From an uncultured Eubacteriales bacterium (GTDB lineage Bacteria > Bacillota > Clostridia > Oscillospirales > Oscillospiraceae), in contig URGL01000023.1 of NCBI GenBank assembly GCA_900547405.1, positions 1-32,683 of the forward strand: 32,683 bases of DNA. Direction: 5' to 3'. Positions 15,528 through 24,273 of the stretch are shown here, piece by piece. The position numbers and the translations under genes are program-made. Under the pieces are notes generated by a model. That model had not been told where the DNA came from and ran no database searches. It was given only the letters and a program-made list of their open reading frames with translations. How positions within the stretch are numbered: the first letter of the stretch is position 1; each line of letters starts with the position of its first letter.

Positions 15528-16780
15528 CCCGTTACCCCTTTCCCGCCCAGCGAAAATGGAATGTCCTCTTTGCCCTCTATCTGCTGGCCCTGGTATATCT
15601 GAACCGGGACAGCCAGGCGGGGCTGTACCTTCTGGGCTTTTTCCGGGCCCAGGCCCTTTCGATCGGCCTGACTCTGGCGGTGGGGCTGGTGTTTTTGGTC
15701 TATAACCGGAACCGGATCGGCTCCATTCTCTTAGATGGCCGGGTCCTGCTTTTTGTCCTGTTCAGCCTGACCATTGTCATCCCCATGGCCATCAAGAGGG
15801 ACTGGCAAATGATGTACATCAGCATGATCTACTGCATCGCCGTGGCGGTGCTCATCTCCTACTTTGCAGGTCTCCGGCAGACCGCAAGGGCCTATATCCT
15901 GATCCTGGCTCTTCTGGCCGCCGGGTCTCTGCTTTGCAGCTATGGCCTGCGGCTTCTGGCGGACCGGGGCATCCTTGTGCCTCCGGTTTTTGAAAACAGC
16001 TTCCAGGCCAGATTCTACAACTATCTGCTGTGCTATGTTCCGATCAACTACGCAAAAACCCGGAATTTCGGTATTTTCCGGGAGCCTGGGGTTTACCAGT
16101 TCTTTCTGTTCCTGGCCCTGTATCTCAACAATTACCAGGCGGACTGGGACTCCGGGAAATGGACCTGGGGCCTGAACGCCCTGCTGGTCACCGCCATGCT
16201 CACCACCTTCTCCACCTGCGGCGTAGCCGTGACGGCGGTGTTCCTCATCGCCCTGTACTTCGACCGGAAGGTTTACGACACCCCCCTGGGCCGGAAGCTC
16301 AGCCTGCTGCTTTTTGCCCTTCTGGCCCTGGTGGCTGCCTGGCTGGTAGCGGCCAAGCCCCCTCTCTACACCCAGCTGAAGCTCATGGTGGAGAAGCTCT
16401 TCACCTCCAACCCCTCCCTGAACGACCGGATCGACTGCATCAAGTTCAATCTCTACGTCATCCAGTGGGACCGGTTTGTGGGCCGGGAGCTGGCCTATAT
16501 CCTGGAAACCGTGACCCACAACACCAGCTCCTCCACCATTCTCTTCGGCATTCTGGGGCTGCTCTTCGGCTGGCTGAATCTCTTCGGCTGGGTCACCCTG
16601 GTGTTCCGGGGCCGGGGGCATCTGCCTATGAAGCTTGTGTGCCTGGTGACCCTGGCCGCCACCTTCAACACGGAGAACCTGATCACGAATCCCTATTTCT
16701 GGCTCTTCCCCATTCTGGCTCTCACCGAGGGGCTGCTGCCTCTGGCAAACGCCCCCAGGAAAAACCTCCGAAAGGCATAA
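15524..16780 (+). CDS. O-antigen/capsule polymerase-like membrane protein (Wzy family)
   Basis: A 418-residue integral membrane protein with about ten or eleven hydrophobic segments. An outward loop carries FGIFREPGVYQFFL (about residues 182-195), the Arg/Glu-Pro motif common to Wzy polymerases and O-antigen ligases. Wzy joins finished repeat units on the outer face of the membrane. Overall conservation in this family is poor, so the call rests on topology, this motif and position inside the glycosyltransferase operon. The start at 15524 overlaps the previous stop (ATGA), and a longer upstream frame is only a shadow. The next gene begins four bases after the stop. Confidence 0.85.
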   Translation: MTRYPFPAQRKWNVLFALYLLALVYLNRDSQAGLYLLGFFRAQALSIGLTLAVGLVFLVYNRNRIGSILLDGRVLLFVLFSLTIVIPMAIKRDWQMMYISMIYCIAVAVLISYFAGLRQTARAYILILALLAAGSLLCSYGLRLLADRGILVPPVFENSFQARFYNYLLCYVPINYAKTRNFGIFREPGVYQFFLFLALYLNNYQADWDSGKWTWGLNALLVTAMLTTFSTCGVAVTAVFLIALYFDRKVYDTPLGRKLSLLLFALLALVAAWLVAAKPPLYTQLKLMVEKLFTSNPSLNDRIDCIKFNLYVIQWDRFVGRELAYILETVTHNTSSSTILFGILGLLFGWLNLFGWVTLVFRGRGHLPMKLVCLVTLAATFNTENLITNPYFWLFPILALTEGLLPLANAPRKNLRKA

Positions 16781-16784
16781 CGCT

Positions 16785-17951
16785 ATGCACATTGTTTACG
16801 CCGTCACCACCTGCTCCGACAGGACCTACGCCGCCCTGTTTCAGGACTGCCCCCAAAAGCCCGCCTTTCAGTCCCAGAAGTACCACCGGCTCCTCATCGA
16901 GGGCCTGAGTCAGTGGGCAGAGGTGGACGTGGCCGCCACATTGCCCCTCAACCGGGCAAACTGCGGCCAAACGCTCCTGCGTCTCCCCCCGGAAACCGAG
17001 GGCGGGGCCCGCTACCACTATGCCCCCGCCAGCCGCCAGCCCCTGCTCAAGGCCCTGCTGGGGGCCCTGGGCACCTATCGCAATGTGCGTAGGCTGGCCA
17101 AAAAGGGGGATGCGGTCTTTGTGGACTGCCTGAACTGCACCACGGCCCTCTTTGCCCAGCTGGCCGCCAGGGCAAAGGGCTGCCGCTGCGTGGGCATTGT
17201 CACGGACCTGCCGGAGATGCTGGGAGGCAGCCGCCCCTATCTGGCCCTGACAGGCCGGGTCATCCGGGGCTGCACCGACTATATCTTCCTGACGGAGCAG
17301 ATGAACAGCCGCCTGAATCCCTCCGGCAAGCCCCACCTGGTTCTGGAGGGCCATGCGGACATCTCCATGGCGGACCGGGACCCCGGTGCCGTCCGGAAGG
17401 CCTCTCCCAGGGTCTGCCTCTATGCCGGGTCCGTGTGCAGACTCTATGGCCTGCCCCAGCTGGTGGAGGGCTTCCGGATGGCGAATATCCCGGATACCCG
17501 GCTGGTCATCTACGGCCCCGGAGACTATGTGGAGGAATTGAAGGCCATTGCCGAAAAGGACCCCCGGGTCCAATACGGCGGCATGCTCCTGAGCGCCCAG
17601 GTGGTGGAAAAGGAGATGCAGGCCAGTCTGCTCATCAACCCCCGGCCCACGGACGAGGAATACGTCCGGTATTCCTTCCCCTCCAAAACCATGGAGTATA
17701 TGGCCTCCGCCACTCCGGTGCTGACCACCCGCCTGCCGGGAATGCCCAAGGAATACTACCCCTATGTGAACTTCATCGATGACGAGTCCCCCCGGGGCAT
17801 TGCCCGGGCCCTGGAAGCGGTGTTTTCCAGAACCGAGGCAGACCTGCTCCGTCAGGGCCAGGCCGCCCGGGACTTTGTCCTGAAAGAGCGAAATAACCGG
17901 GTCCAGGCCGGAAAGATCCTGGAAATGCTGCGCATTACGGAAAGGAGCTGA
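16785..17951 (+). CDS. Glycosyltransferase, GT4-like
   Basis: A 388-residue GT-B type glycosyltransferase. The first half has QSQKYHRLLIEGL and GIVTDLPEMLGG. The second has CLYAGSVCRLYGLPQLVEGF, LVIYGPGDYVEEL and a nucleotide-sugar site SFPSKTMEYMASATPVL. The usual GT4 E-x7-E pair is replaced by this PSKTMEYM form, as also in the gene at 13195. It lies four bases after the polymerase and five before the next glycosyltransferase. The exact sugar is unknown. Confidence 0.87.
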   Translation: MHIVYAVTTCSDRTYAALFQDCPQKPAFQSQKYHRLLIEGLSQWAEVDVAATLPLNRANCGQTLLRLPPETEGGARYHYAPASRQPLLKALLGALGTYRNVRRLAKKGDAVFVDCLNCTTALFAQLAARAKGCRCVGIVTDLPEMLGGSRPYLALTGRVIRGCTDYIFLTEQMNSRLNPSGKPHLVLEGHADISMADRDPGAVRKASPRVCLYAGSVCRLYGLPQLVEGFRMANIPDTRLVIYGPGDYVEELKAIAEKDPRVQYGGMLLSAQVVEKEMQASLLINPRPTDEEYVRYSFPSKTMEYMASATPVLTTRLPGMPKEYYPYVNFIDDESPRGIARALEAVFSRTEADLLRQGQAARDFVLKERNNRVQAGKILEMLRITERS

Positions 17952-17956
17952 ATGCC

Positions 17957-19225
17957 ATGCGGCTATTGTGGCTGTGCAATCTGCTGCCCGGTGCCATCCG
18001 CCAGGCGGTGACCGGTGCCGAGGGCAGCGGCCTGTGGATGGATCAGACCCTCGCCGGTCTGCGCCGGGAGGAAGATCTGGAGCTGCGCCTATTGTGCCGG
18101 GGGGACAAGCCCGCCGCCGGTACCGCCGCCCGGAACCTATCCTACTATATCTTCCCGGAGCCTACGGTCTACCGGTACCAGCAGGATCTGGAGCAGCAGT
18201 TTACGGACCAGCTCCGGGCCTACCAGCCGGACGTGATCCACATCTGGGGCACGGAATACGGCCACACCCTGGCCATGCTCCGGGTGTGCCACCGGCTGGG
18301 GCTGCTGGACAGGACCGTGGTCAGCATCCAAGGCCTCTGCTCCGTCTACGCCCGGCACTATGCCGAGGGGATCCCCGCCTCGGTCTATTGGAGCACCACC
18401 CTGCGGGACCTGCTGCGCCTGGACAACATTCCCGCCCAGCAGCGCAAATACGTCCAGCGGGGCCGGATGGAGCTGGAAGCCCTGGGGCTTGCCCGCCATG
18501 TCATCGGCCGGACCCCCTGGGACAAGGCCTGCACCCAGGCTCTGGCGGAAAAGGCCCAGTACCACTTCTGCAACGAGTCCCTTCGGGAGCCCTTTTATGA
18601 AGGACAGTGGCGGCTTGGGGCCTGCCGGAAGCACCGGATCTTCGCCTCCAGCCTGGAAACCCCCATCAAGGGCTTTCACTATCTTCTGGAGGCCCTCACC
18701 CAGGTCCTCCGCCGGTATCCGGATGCCACACTGGCGGTCCCCGGTAAATCCTTCTTCCCCCCGGACCCCAAGGCGGCTCTAAAGCAGCAGACCTATCACC
18801 GGTATCTGTGCCGGTACGCCCGGGCCCATGGCCTGGAAGGAAAAATCGAATTTCTGGGCTTCCTGAGCCCGGAGGACATGAAGCGGGAATTCCTGCAGAG
18901 CCATGTCTTCGCCCTGCCCTCCACCGTGGAGAATTCTCCCAACGCCCTGGGAGAGGCCATGCTCCTGGGAGTGCCCTGCGTGGCCGCCCATGTGGGCGGG
19001 GTCAGCACTCTGCTGAAGGACCGGGAAGAGGGATTTCTCTACCCCTCCACAGAGCCCCTGCTTCTGGCCAGCGCCATCTGCCGGGTGTTCGATATGGAAG
19101 AAGGGGCCGCTTCCCTGGGCCGGGCGGCTCAGGCCCATGCCCAGGTGACCCACGACCCGGAGGCGAATCTGCGGATCCTGCGCTCCATCTACGACAGGCT
19201 GCAAAAGGGGGCGAAGGAGCCGTGA
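17957..19225 (+). CDS. Glycosyltransferase family 4
   Basis: A 422-residue GT4 enzyme. The acceptor half opens LLWLCNLLPGAI and contains DVIHIWGTEYGHTLAM. The donor half has KGFHYLLEALTQVLRRYPDA, then FLGFLSPEDMKREF and VENSPNALGEAMLLGVPCVAA with an E-x7-E pair, and the GGVSTLL segment after it. AAAGGAG (17941-17947) is nine bases before the ATG. It ends in a GTGA overlap with the GT2 gene. It is longer in the N-terminal half than its GT4 neighbours. Confidence 0.9.
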   Translation: MRLLWLCNLLPGAIRQAVTGAEGSGLWMDQTLAGLRREEDLELRLLCRGDKPAAGTAARNLSYYIFPEPTVYRYQQDLEQQFTDQLRAYQPDVIHIWGTEYGHTLAMLRVCHRLGLLDRTVVSIQGLCSVYARHYAEGIPASVYWSTTLRDLLRLDNIPAQQRKYVQRGRMELEALGLARHVIGRTPWDKACTQALAEKAQYHFCNESLREPFYEGQWRLGACRKHRIFASSLETPIKGFHYLLEALTQVLRRYPDATLAVPGKSFFPPDPKAALKQQTYHRYLCRYARAHGLEGKIEFLGFLSPEDMKREFLQSHVFALPSTVENSPNALGEAMLLGVPCVAAHVGGVSTLLKDREEGFLYPSTEPLLLASAICRVFDMEEGAASLGRAAQAHAQVTHDPEANLRILRSIYDRLQKGAKEP

Positions 19226-20187
19226 TCTCTGTCATCATTCCCGTCTACAATGTGTCCAAGTACCTGAGCCGGTGCATCAACTCCGTCCGCACCCAGGCCC
19301 ATGTGAAGGAGATCCTGCTCATCGACGACGGCTCCACCGACGACTCCGGCATCCTCTGCGATGCCTACGCCGCCATGGAGCCCCTGGTGAAGGTCCTCCA
19401 CAAGGAAAACGGAGGCCTCAGCAGTGCCCGAAACGCGGGACTGGACCTGGCCCAGGGAGAATACGTGGCCTTTGTGGACAGCGACGACTTCTTAGAGCCT
19501 GGGGCATACGAGAAGCTCCTGTCCTGCGCCCAGCGCCATGCGGCGGACCTGGTCTGCGCCGGGCGCTCCGACCTGATCGGCGGCATCGGGGACAAGACCC
19601 TGGGCCTCTGCCCGGAAAAAGAGGAAACCATCACCGGCCCGGAATTTGTGGCCCGGATGTTCACCTGGCAGGGCGTGGATTCCGCCGCCTGGGACAAGCT
19701 CTATAAGCGCAGCCTCTTCGACGGCCTCCGCTACCCGGAGGGAAAGATCTGCGAGGATGTGCCCGTCACCTATCGGGCCGCCCTGAAGGCCAACAAGGTG
19801 GCCCTGCTGCCGGAGCCGGTGTACGTCTACTACCACCGGCCCGGCTCCATCACCACCGCCCCGGTGTCCCAAAAGAGCTTTCACTTCGCCGCCCACACCC
19901 AGGCCATCTGCCAGGATATCAAAGCCCGGTGCCCGGAGATCCTGCCCCAGGCCAGATACCTTCGGGTCTGGTCTCTGGCCCATCCCATGATGCTGTGCCA
20001 GGAGTCCGGCCAGGTTCATGCCTTTCGCCAGGAATACCGGGCCTGTAAGAGGGCCCTTGCCAAGGAGCTTCCCTTCTTCCTCACCAGCCCCCTGCTTTCC
20101 GGAAAGGAAAAGCTCCACGATCTGCTGCTGGTCCTGGGTCTCTTCGGCCCTGCCTGGCGGCTTACCGGCCACAGGAGGGACCCATGA
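19222..20187 (+). CDS. Glycosyltransferase family 2
   Basis: A 321-residue inverting GT-A enzyme. It has ISVIIPVYNVSKYL at the start, IDDGSTDDS (34-42), GLSSARNAGLDLAQGEYVAFVDSDD with the DSDD metal site at 86-89, and a later CEDV. The start is GTG at 19222, which overlaps the previous stop (GTGA); an AGGGGG 10 bases upstream is the likely ribosome site. The same frame stays open for 138 codons further upstream, but this lies inside the preceding gene and is a shadow. The stop overlaps the flippase start (ATGA). Confidence 0.92.
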   Translation: MISVIIPVYNVSKYLSRCINSVRTQAHVKEILLIDDGSTDDSGILCDAYAAMEPLVKVLHKENGGLSSARNAGLDLAQGEYVAFVDSDDFLEPGAYEKLLSCAQRHAADLVCAGRSDLIGGIGDKTLGLCPEKEETITGPEFVARMFTWQGVDSAAWDKLYKRSLFDGLRYPEGKICEDVPVTYRAALKANKVALLPEPVYVYYHRPGSITTAPVSQKSFHFAAHTQAICQDIKARCPEILPQARYLRVWSLAHPMMLCQESGQVHAFRQEYRACKRALAKELPFFLTSPLLSGKEKLHDLLLVLGLFGPAWRLTGHRRDP

Positions 20188-21572
20188 ATCAGCGAAACCG
20201 GGTCAGCTTTTTTAACATTTTAAGCACCTGCCTGCTTTACGGCATCTCCATTTTCACCGCTCCCCTGTTCTCCCGGCTCCTGGGCACCGGCGGCTACGGC
20301 AACGTATCCAACTACAACGTGTGGGTCAGCGTTCTGGCCATTGCCGCCACCATGCAGACCCAGGGCACCCTGGTAAACGCCAGGGTAGAATACCCGGAGG
20401 AAACCCAGATCCGGTATCAGTCCAGCGTCATGAGCCTGTCCTTTCTGGTTTTCGCCGGGGTCACGGCTCTGGTGCTGCTGTTTTTGGAGCCCATCAGCAG
20501 CTCCCTGGATCTGAGCAAATTCTTCATCCTCCTGGTGCTGTTCCAGGCCATCGGCACCTACGGCGTCAACTTTATGAACACCAAGCTGACCTATGAGCTG
20601 AAAGCCGGCCGGAATATGCTGCTGAGCGTAGGCACCAGCCTGGGGACCCTGGTCCTGTCTCTGATCCTGGTGCTGACGCTGCCCAAGGAGATCAACTACT
20701 ATGGCCGGATCCTGGCCATTGCCCTGGTTTACGGCCTGCTGGGCCTGATCCTTTGCCTCTGCGTCTTCGTCAAGGGCAAAACCTTCTACAACCGGGAATT
20801 CTGGCGGTTCTGCATTCCTCTGGCCATTCCCTATGTGTTCTACAATCTGGCGGACCTGCTGCTGGGCCACAGCGATGTGGTCATGCTCCGGCAGCTCTCG
20901 GGAGAGGATGTCAGCGGCATCTACTCCATGGCCTTCCAGTTCGGCACCATCCTCTTCACCCTCTTCGGGGCCCTGAACAATACCTGGGTGCCCTTCTTCT
21001 ACGAGGACACCAAGCACGGGAGAAAAGAGGCGGTTTTGCAGCAGTCCAGAAACTTTCTGGAGCTGTACACCGTGCTCTCCGTAGGCTTTATCCTCCTGGG
21101 ACGGGAGGTCTATCACCTCTTCGCCCGGTCGGACTTCTGGGGCTCTACGGACCTGATCCCTATTTTCATCGCCAGTCACTATCTGAATTTCCTGTGCACC
21201 TTCCCCATCAACTATGAGTATTACCACAAAAAGGTGAAGATGGTGGCCGCGGCCACCATCTCCTCCTCCCTTATGAACATCGGTCTCAACTACGTCCTCA
21301 TCGGGAAGCTGGGAATGGCCGGGGCGGCCATCGCCACGGTTTTGTCCCACAGCCTCCAATTTCTGCTCCACTATCTCTACACCCGCTATTACCTGGGAAA
21401 GGACCGTTACCCCTTCCCCATTGGGCTCTGGGGGCCCTATGGGGCGGCGTTTCTCCTGTTTGTCGGGCTCGTGTATCTGCTCCCTGAGGCGGCTTTGGTC
21501 CGCTGGGCCATGGGTGCCGCCATGGGCGCCTGGGAGCTTTGGCGGATCCGCCGCCGTAAGGTTTTGATTTAG
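20184..21572 (+). CDS. Polysaccharide flippase (Wzx-like)
   Basis: A 462-residue membrane protein with about 12 hydrophobic segments, of the MOP exporter superfamily. It would turn lipid-linked repeat units to the outer face for the polymerase at 15524. The N-terminus (NILSTCLLYGISIFTAPLFSRLLGTGGYG) is the typical first-helix pattern, and the later half has AAATISSSLMNIGLNYVLIGKLGMAGAAIAT, a polysaccharide-synthesis C-terminal domain. Translation is coupled to the GT2 gene by ATGA. A second flippase lies nearby at 22749. Confidence 0.92.
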   Translation: MNQRNRVSFFNILSTCLLYGISIFTAPLFSRLLGTGGYGNVSNYNVWVSVLAIAATMQTQGTLVNARVEYPEETQIRYQSSVMSLSFLVFAGVTALVLLFLEPISSSLDLSKFFILLVLFQAIGTYGVNFMNTKLTYELKAGRNMLLSVGTSLGTLVLSLILVLTLPKEINYYGRILAIALVYGLLGLILCLCVFVKGKTFYNREFWRFCIPLAIPYVFYNLADLLLGHSDVVMLRQLSGEDVSGIYSMAFQFGTILFTLFGALNNTWVPFFYEDTKHGRKEAVLQQSRNFLELYTVLSVGFILLGREVYHLFARSDFWGSTDLIPIFIASHYLNFLCTFPINYEYYHKKVKMVAAATISSSLMNIGLNYVLIGKLGMAGAAIATVLSHSLQFLLHYLYTRYYLGKDRYPFPIGLWGPYGAAFLLFVGLVYLLPEAALVRWAMGAAMGAWELWRIRRRKVLI

Positions 21573-21588
21573 AAGGGAGGGGCATTCC

Positions 21589-22713
21589 ATGCCTGAGAAA
21601 AAGATCCTGTTTGTGGCCACGGTGGTCAAGACCCACATCATGCAGTTTCACATCCCCTATCTCAAAATGCTGAAGGAGCTGGGCTGGGAAACGGCGGTAG
21701 CGGCCAAGAACGACTACGAAAATCCTGCCGACTGCCGTATCCCCTACTGCGACACCTTCTACCCCATTTCCTTTGGCCGGTCTCCACTGGCCGGAAGCAA
21801 CCGGAAGGCCTATGGGAGCCTGAAAAAGATCATCGACCAGGGCCATTTTGACGTGATCCACTGCCACACCCCTGTAGCGGCGGTGCTGACCCGTCTGGCC
21901 GCCCGGGATGCCCGGAAACAGGGCTGCAAGGTGGTCTACACCGCCCACGGCTACCACTTCTTCCGTGGGGCCCCCCTGATAAACTGGCTGCTGTTCTTCC
22001 CGGCGGAATGGGTCTGCTCCTTTATGACCGATGTGCTCATCAACATCAACCGGGAGGACTACGCCTTTTCGAAAAAGCATATGCACCCGAAGCGGCTGGA
22101 ATATGTCCGGGGTGTGGGGGTGGATCTGGCCAGATTCCAGGACCGGAAGGAAAACCGGGCCGCCCTTCGCCAGTCTCTGGGGCTGGCCGAAGACGATTTC
22201 GTCCTTCTGTCCGTAGCGGAAATGACCAAGAACAAAAACCACCCCATGATGCTCAGGGCCCTTTCCCGGATCCCGGACAAGCGGATCCGCCTGCTCTGCG
22301 CCGGACGGGGCCAGGAGCTGGAACATAACAAGGCCCTCTGCCGGGAGCTGGGGCTGGAGGACCGGGTCCAATTTCTGGGCTACCGCGGCGACGTGCCGGA
22401 CCTCTACGGGGCCAGCGATGCCTTCCTCTTCATCTCCTTCCGGGAGGGGCTGTCCCTTTCCCTGATGGAGGCCATGAGCTCCGGTCTTCCCAGCATCGTC
22501 AGTCCCATCCGGGGCAATACGGATCTCATCGAAGACCAAAAAGAGGGGCTCTACGCCGCCCTGACCCCCGAAGCCGTGGCCCAGGCCATTGAGGCCCTGG
22601 CCGGAGATCCCGCCCTGTGCCAAAGGCTGGGCACAAACGCCAAAGAAAAAGTCCAGGCCTTCAGCCTGGACACGGTATCCAAACAAATGCGGGATATCTA
22701 CCTGTCGCTGTGA
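21589..22713 (+). CDS. Glycosyltransferase family 4 (EpsD-like)
   Basis: A 374-residue GT4 enzyme resembling EpsD-type exopolysaccharide transferases. It has VIHCHTPVAAVLTRLAAR, YTAHGYHFFRGAPLINW, TDVLININREDY, and in the donor half SVAEMTKNKNH and FREGLSLSLMEAMSSG with E-x7-E. AAGGGAGGGG (21573-21582) precedes the ATG at 21589, 16 bases after the flippase. It is the last gene of the operon, which ends in the terminator at 22720-22750. Confidence 0.92.
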   Translation: MPEKKILFVATVVKTHIMQFHIPYLKMLKELGWETAVAAKNDYENPADCRIPYCDTFYPISFGRSPLAGSNRKAYGSLKKIIDQGHFDVIHCHTPVAAVLTRLAARDARKQGCKVVYTAHGYHFFRGAPLINWLLFFPAEWVCSFMTDVLININREDYAFSKKHMHPKRLEYVRGVGVDLARFQDRKENRAALRQSLGLAEDDFVLLSVAEMTKNKNHPMMLRALSRIPDKRIRLLCAGRGQELEHNKALCRELGLEDRVQFLGYRGDVPDLYGASDAFLFISFREGLSLSLMEAMSSGLPSIVSPIRGNTDLIEDQKEGLYAALTPEAVAQAIEALAGDPALCQRLGTNAKEKVQAFSLDTVSKQMRDIYLSL

Positions 22714-22719
22714 CTTCCT

Positions 22720-22750
22720 GCCCTCTCCTTGCTTGGAGAGGGCTTTTTTT
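22720..22750 (+). terminator. Rho-independent terminator of the polysaccharide operon
   Basis: A perfect 9-bp stem (GCCCTCTCC 22720-22728 with 22735-22743), a 6-base loop and seven Ts (22744-22750). The stop codon of the converging flippase gene lies at the end of the T-run. The hairpin resembles the CCCTCTC hairpin of the repeat modules. Confidence 0.93.
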
Positions 22751-24164
22751 ACGCTCTTCTCCGGATGATCCGCAGCACCTGCTCCAGCATCTCGAAAATC
22801 GGCTTGTGGTTCACCGTCACCAGCAGCACAAAGGCCCCCATCTGGGCAAAGGGCTGGATGGGACTGCCCCAGAAGCACAGCAGGGACTGGAGCATCAGCA
22901 GCCCTGTGCTCACCGTCAGCCGACCGGGATAGAGCCGGAAGGGGATCAGCCGCCGGGCGCTGACGGCCCGGATGCCGAAGCACATGAGATAGCTCACCAG
23001 GGTGGCAATGGCCGCGCCCTGAATGCCGATCCTGGGGATCATCCACAGGTTCATCAGGATATTGGCCCCCGCTCCCCAGACCGCCGTCCACAGTGACAAA
23101 TGGCTCTTCTCCATCACCACATAGACGCTGTTCATAAAGGAGGAGAAGGCGGAGAACACCATGGCCATGGCCAGCACCGGCACATACTGCCAGGCGGCAT
23201 AGTAGCTTCTGGCCGCCAGGACCCGAATCTCCAGCCGGCACAGGACGATCATCACGCTGCCCACCAGCACCATGGCGGAGAGGAAGAAGCCCCACACCTG
23301 GGAGTAAAACCGGATATGTACCTCTCGGTCCCCCGTGGCCTCGGAGATGGCGGAAAACTGCCAGGCCTCCATGAAGATGGTAGACAGCAGGCTCAGAATC
23401 GTGGGGATCTTGCAGGCCACGGCATACAGGCCGTTGGCCTCGGCGCCCAGGAACCAGGTGACCATATACCGGTCCGACACACTGGTGATCCACCAGAAAA
23501 TCGTGGCGGGGATCAGGGGGATGCTGTAGCGGAGCATGGCCTTGGTGACGCTGTCGTCAGGCTTGGGCACCAAAAGCTTCCACAGCTTCTCCCGCAGCAC
23601 CAGATACCCGGTGCAGATGCCGTCGGCCACCACCACAGACATGACGTAGCCGAAGACCCCCAGCCGGAACACCTGCAAGAAGAGGATATTGAACCAGATC
23701 ACCAGGGCCGTGTTAAAGATCCCCTGGCCAGCAAAGAGGGCGGTCTTCCCTTCCGCCCGGATGTATTGGGCGCAGAGGCTGTGGAGGCAGGAGGCCAGGG
23801 TGTAGGCGCAGATCAGCTCCACATATTCGTGGAGATCCTCACTTCTCGACAGCAGAGGCCCCGCTGCCAGCAGGATCAGAGAGCCCAGCAGGATGGTGTA
23901 GAGCCCGGCGGAGAAGATGCTCTTGCGGTGCTCCTTCCGGTCCAGGGCGAAGCGAAACACGCCGTTGGTAATGCCCAGGGAGACCACCGGCAGCAATAGA
24001 TTGGCCGTCTGCATGATGAGGTCCGCCGTGCCGTAGTCCGAAGGGGTCAGGACTCCGGTGTAGAACCGGACCATGACGAAGGTCAGTATCTTAGAGCCGA
24101 AGGTGCCCAGGCTGAGCAAAAAGGTATTGTCCAGCAGGGTTCTGTATTTGTTCTTATGATCCAT
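22749..24164 (-). CDS. Second polysaccharide flippase-like membrane protein
   Basis: A 471-residue protein with about 12-14 hydrophobic segments, of the MOP (Wzx/MATE-like) superfamily. The start (LLDNTFLLSLGTFGSKILTFVMVRFYTGVLTPSDYG) is typical of oligosaccharide flippases, and the end (GAGANILMNLWMIPRIGIQGAAIATLVSYLMCF) of their C-terminal domain. It shares little visible sequence with the flippase at 20184. It converges on the polysaccharide operon, so it is expressed separately. It might move a different lipid-linked glycan or be an older copy. GGGAG lies about 13 bases before the ATG, a weak site. Confidence 0.9.
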   Translation of the reverse strand: MDHKNKYRTLLDNTFLLSLGTFGSKILTFVMVRFYTGVLTPSDYGTADLIMQTANLLLPVVSLGITNGVFRFALDRKEHRKSIFSAGLYTILLGSLILLAAGPLLSRSEDLHEYVELICAYTLASCLHSLCAQYIRAEGKTALFAGQGIFNTALVIWFNILFLQVFRLGVFGYVMSVVVADGICTGYLVLREKLWKLLVPKPDDSVTKAMLRYSIPLIPATIFWWITSVSDRYMVTWFLGAEANGLYAVACKIPTILSLLSTIFMEAWQFSAISEATGDREVHIRFYSQVWGFFLSAMVLVGSVMIVLCRLEIRVLAARSYYAAWQYVPVLAMAMVFSAFSSFMNSVYVVMEKSHLSLWTAVWGAGANILMNLWMIPRIGIQGAAIATLVSYLMCFGIRAVSARRLIPFRLYPGRLTVSTGLLMLQSLLCFWGSPIQPFAQMGAFVLLVTVNHKPIFEMLEQVLRIIRRRA

Positions 24165-24225
24165 TGGTTTTTGTCTTTCTCCCGGTTTGAAATGGCTAAA
24201 ATTCCAGCCTTTTTATATAGGCTGT

Positions 24226-24231
24226 ATTATA
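24226..24231 (-). promoter_or_regulatory. Possible -10 box for the second flippase gene
   Basis: TATAAT on the minus strand, 62 bases upstream of the flippase ATG. No good -35 box is seen at 16-18 bases. The short inverted repeat AGCC/GGCT (24206-24223) lies just downstream. The 109-base gap holds nothing else clear. Confidence 0.4.
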
Positions 24232-24273
24232 ACATATCCGGCCCCATATTACCAGAAGAAAAGGCAAATTTTC

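Noticed and set aside
21298..23493. 731-codon minus-strand open frame across flippase 1, EpsD-like GT and flippase 2
   Set aside because: It crosses a terminator and is out of frame with the real minus-strand flippase gene. A shadow.
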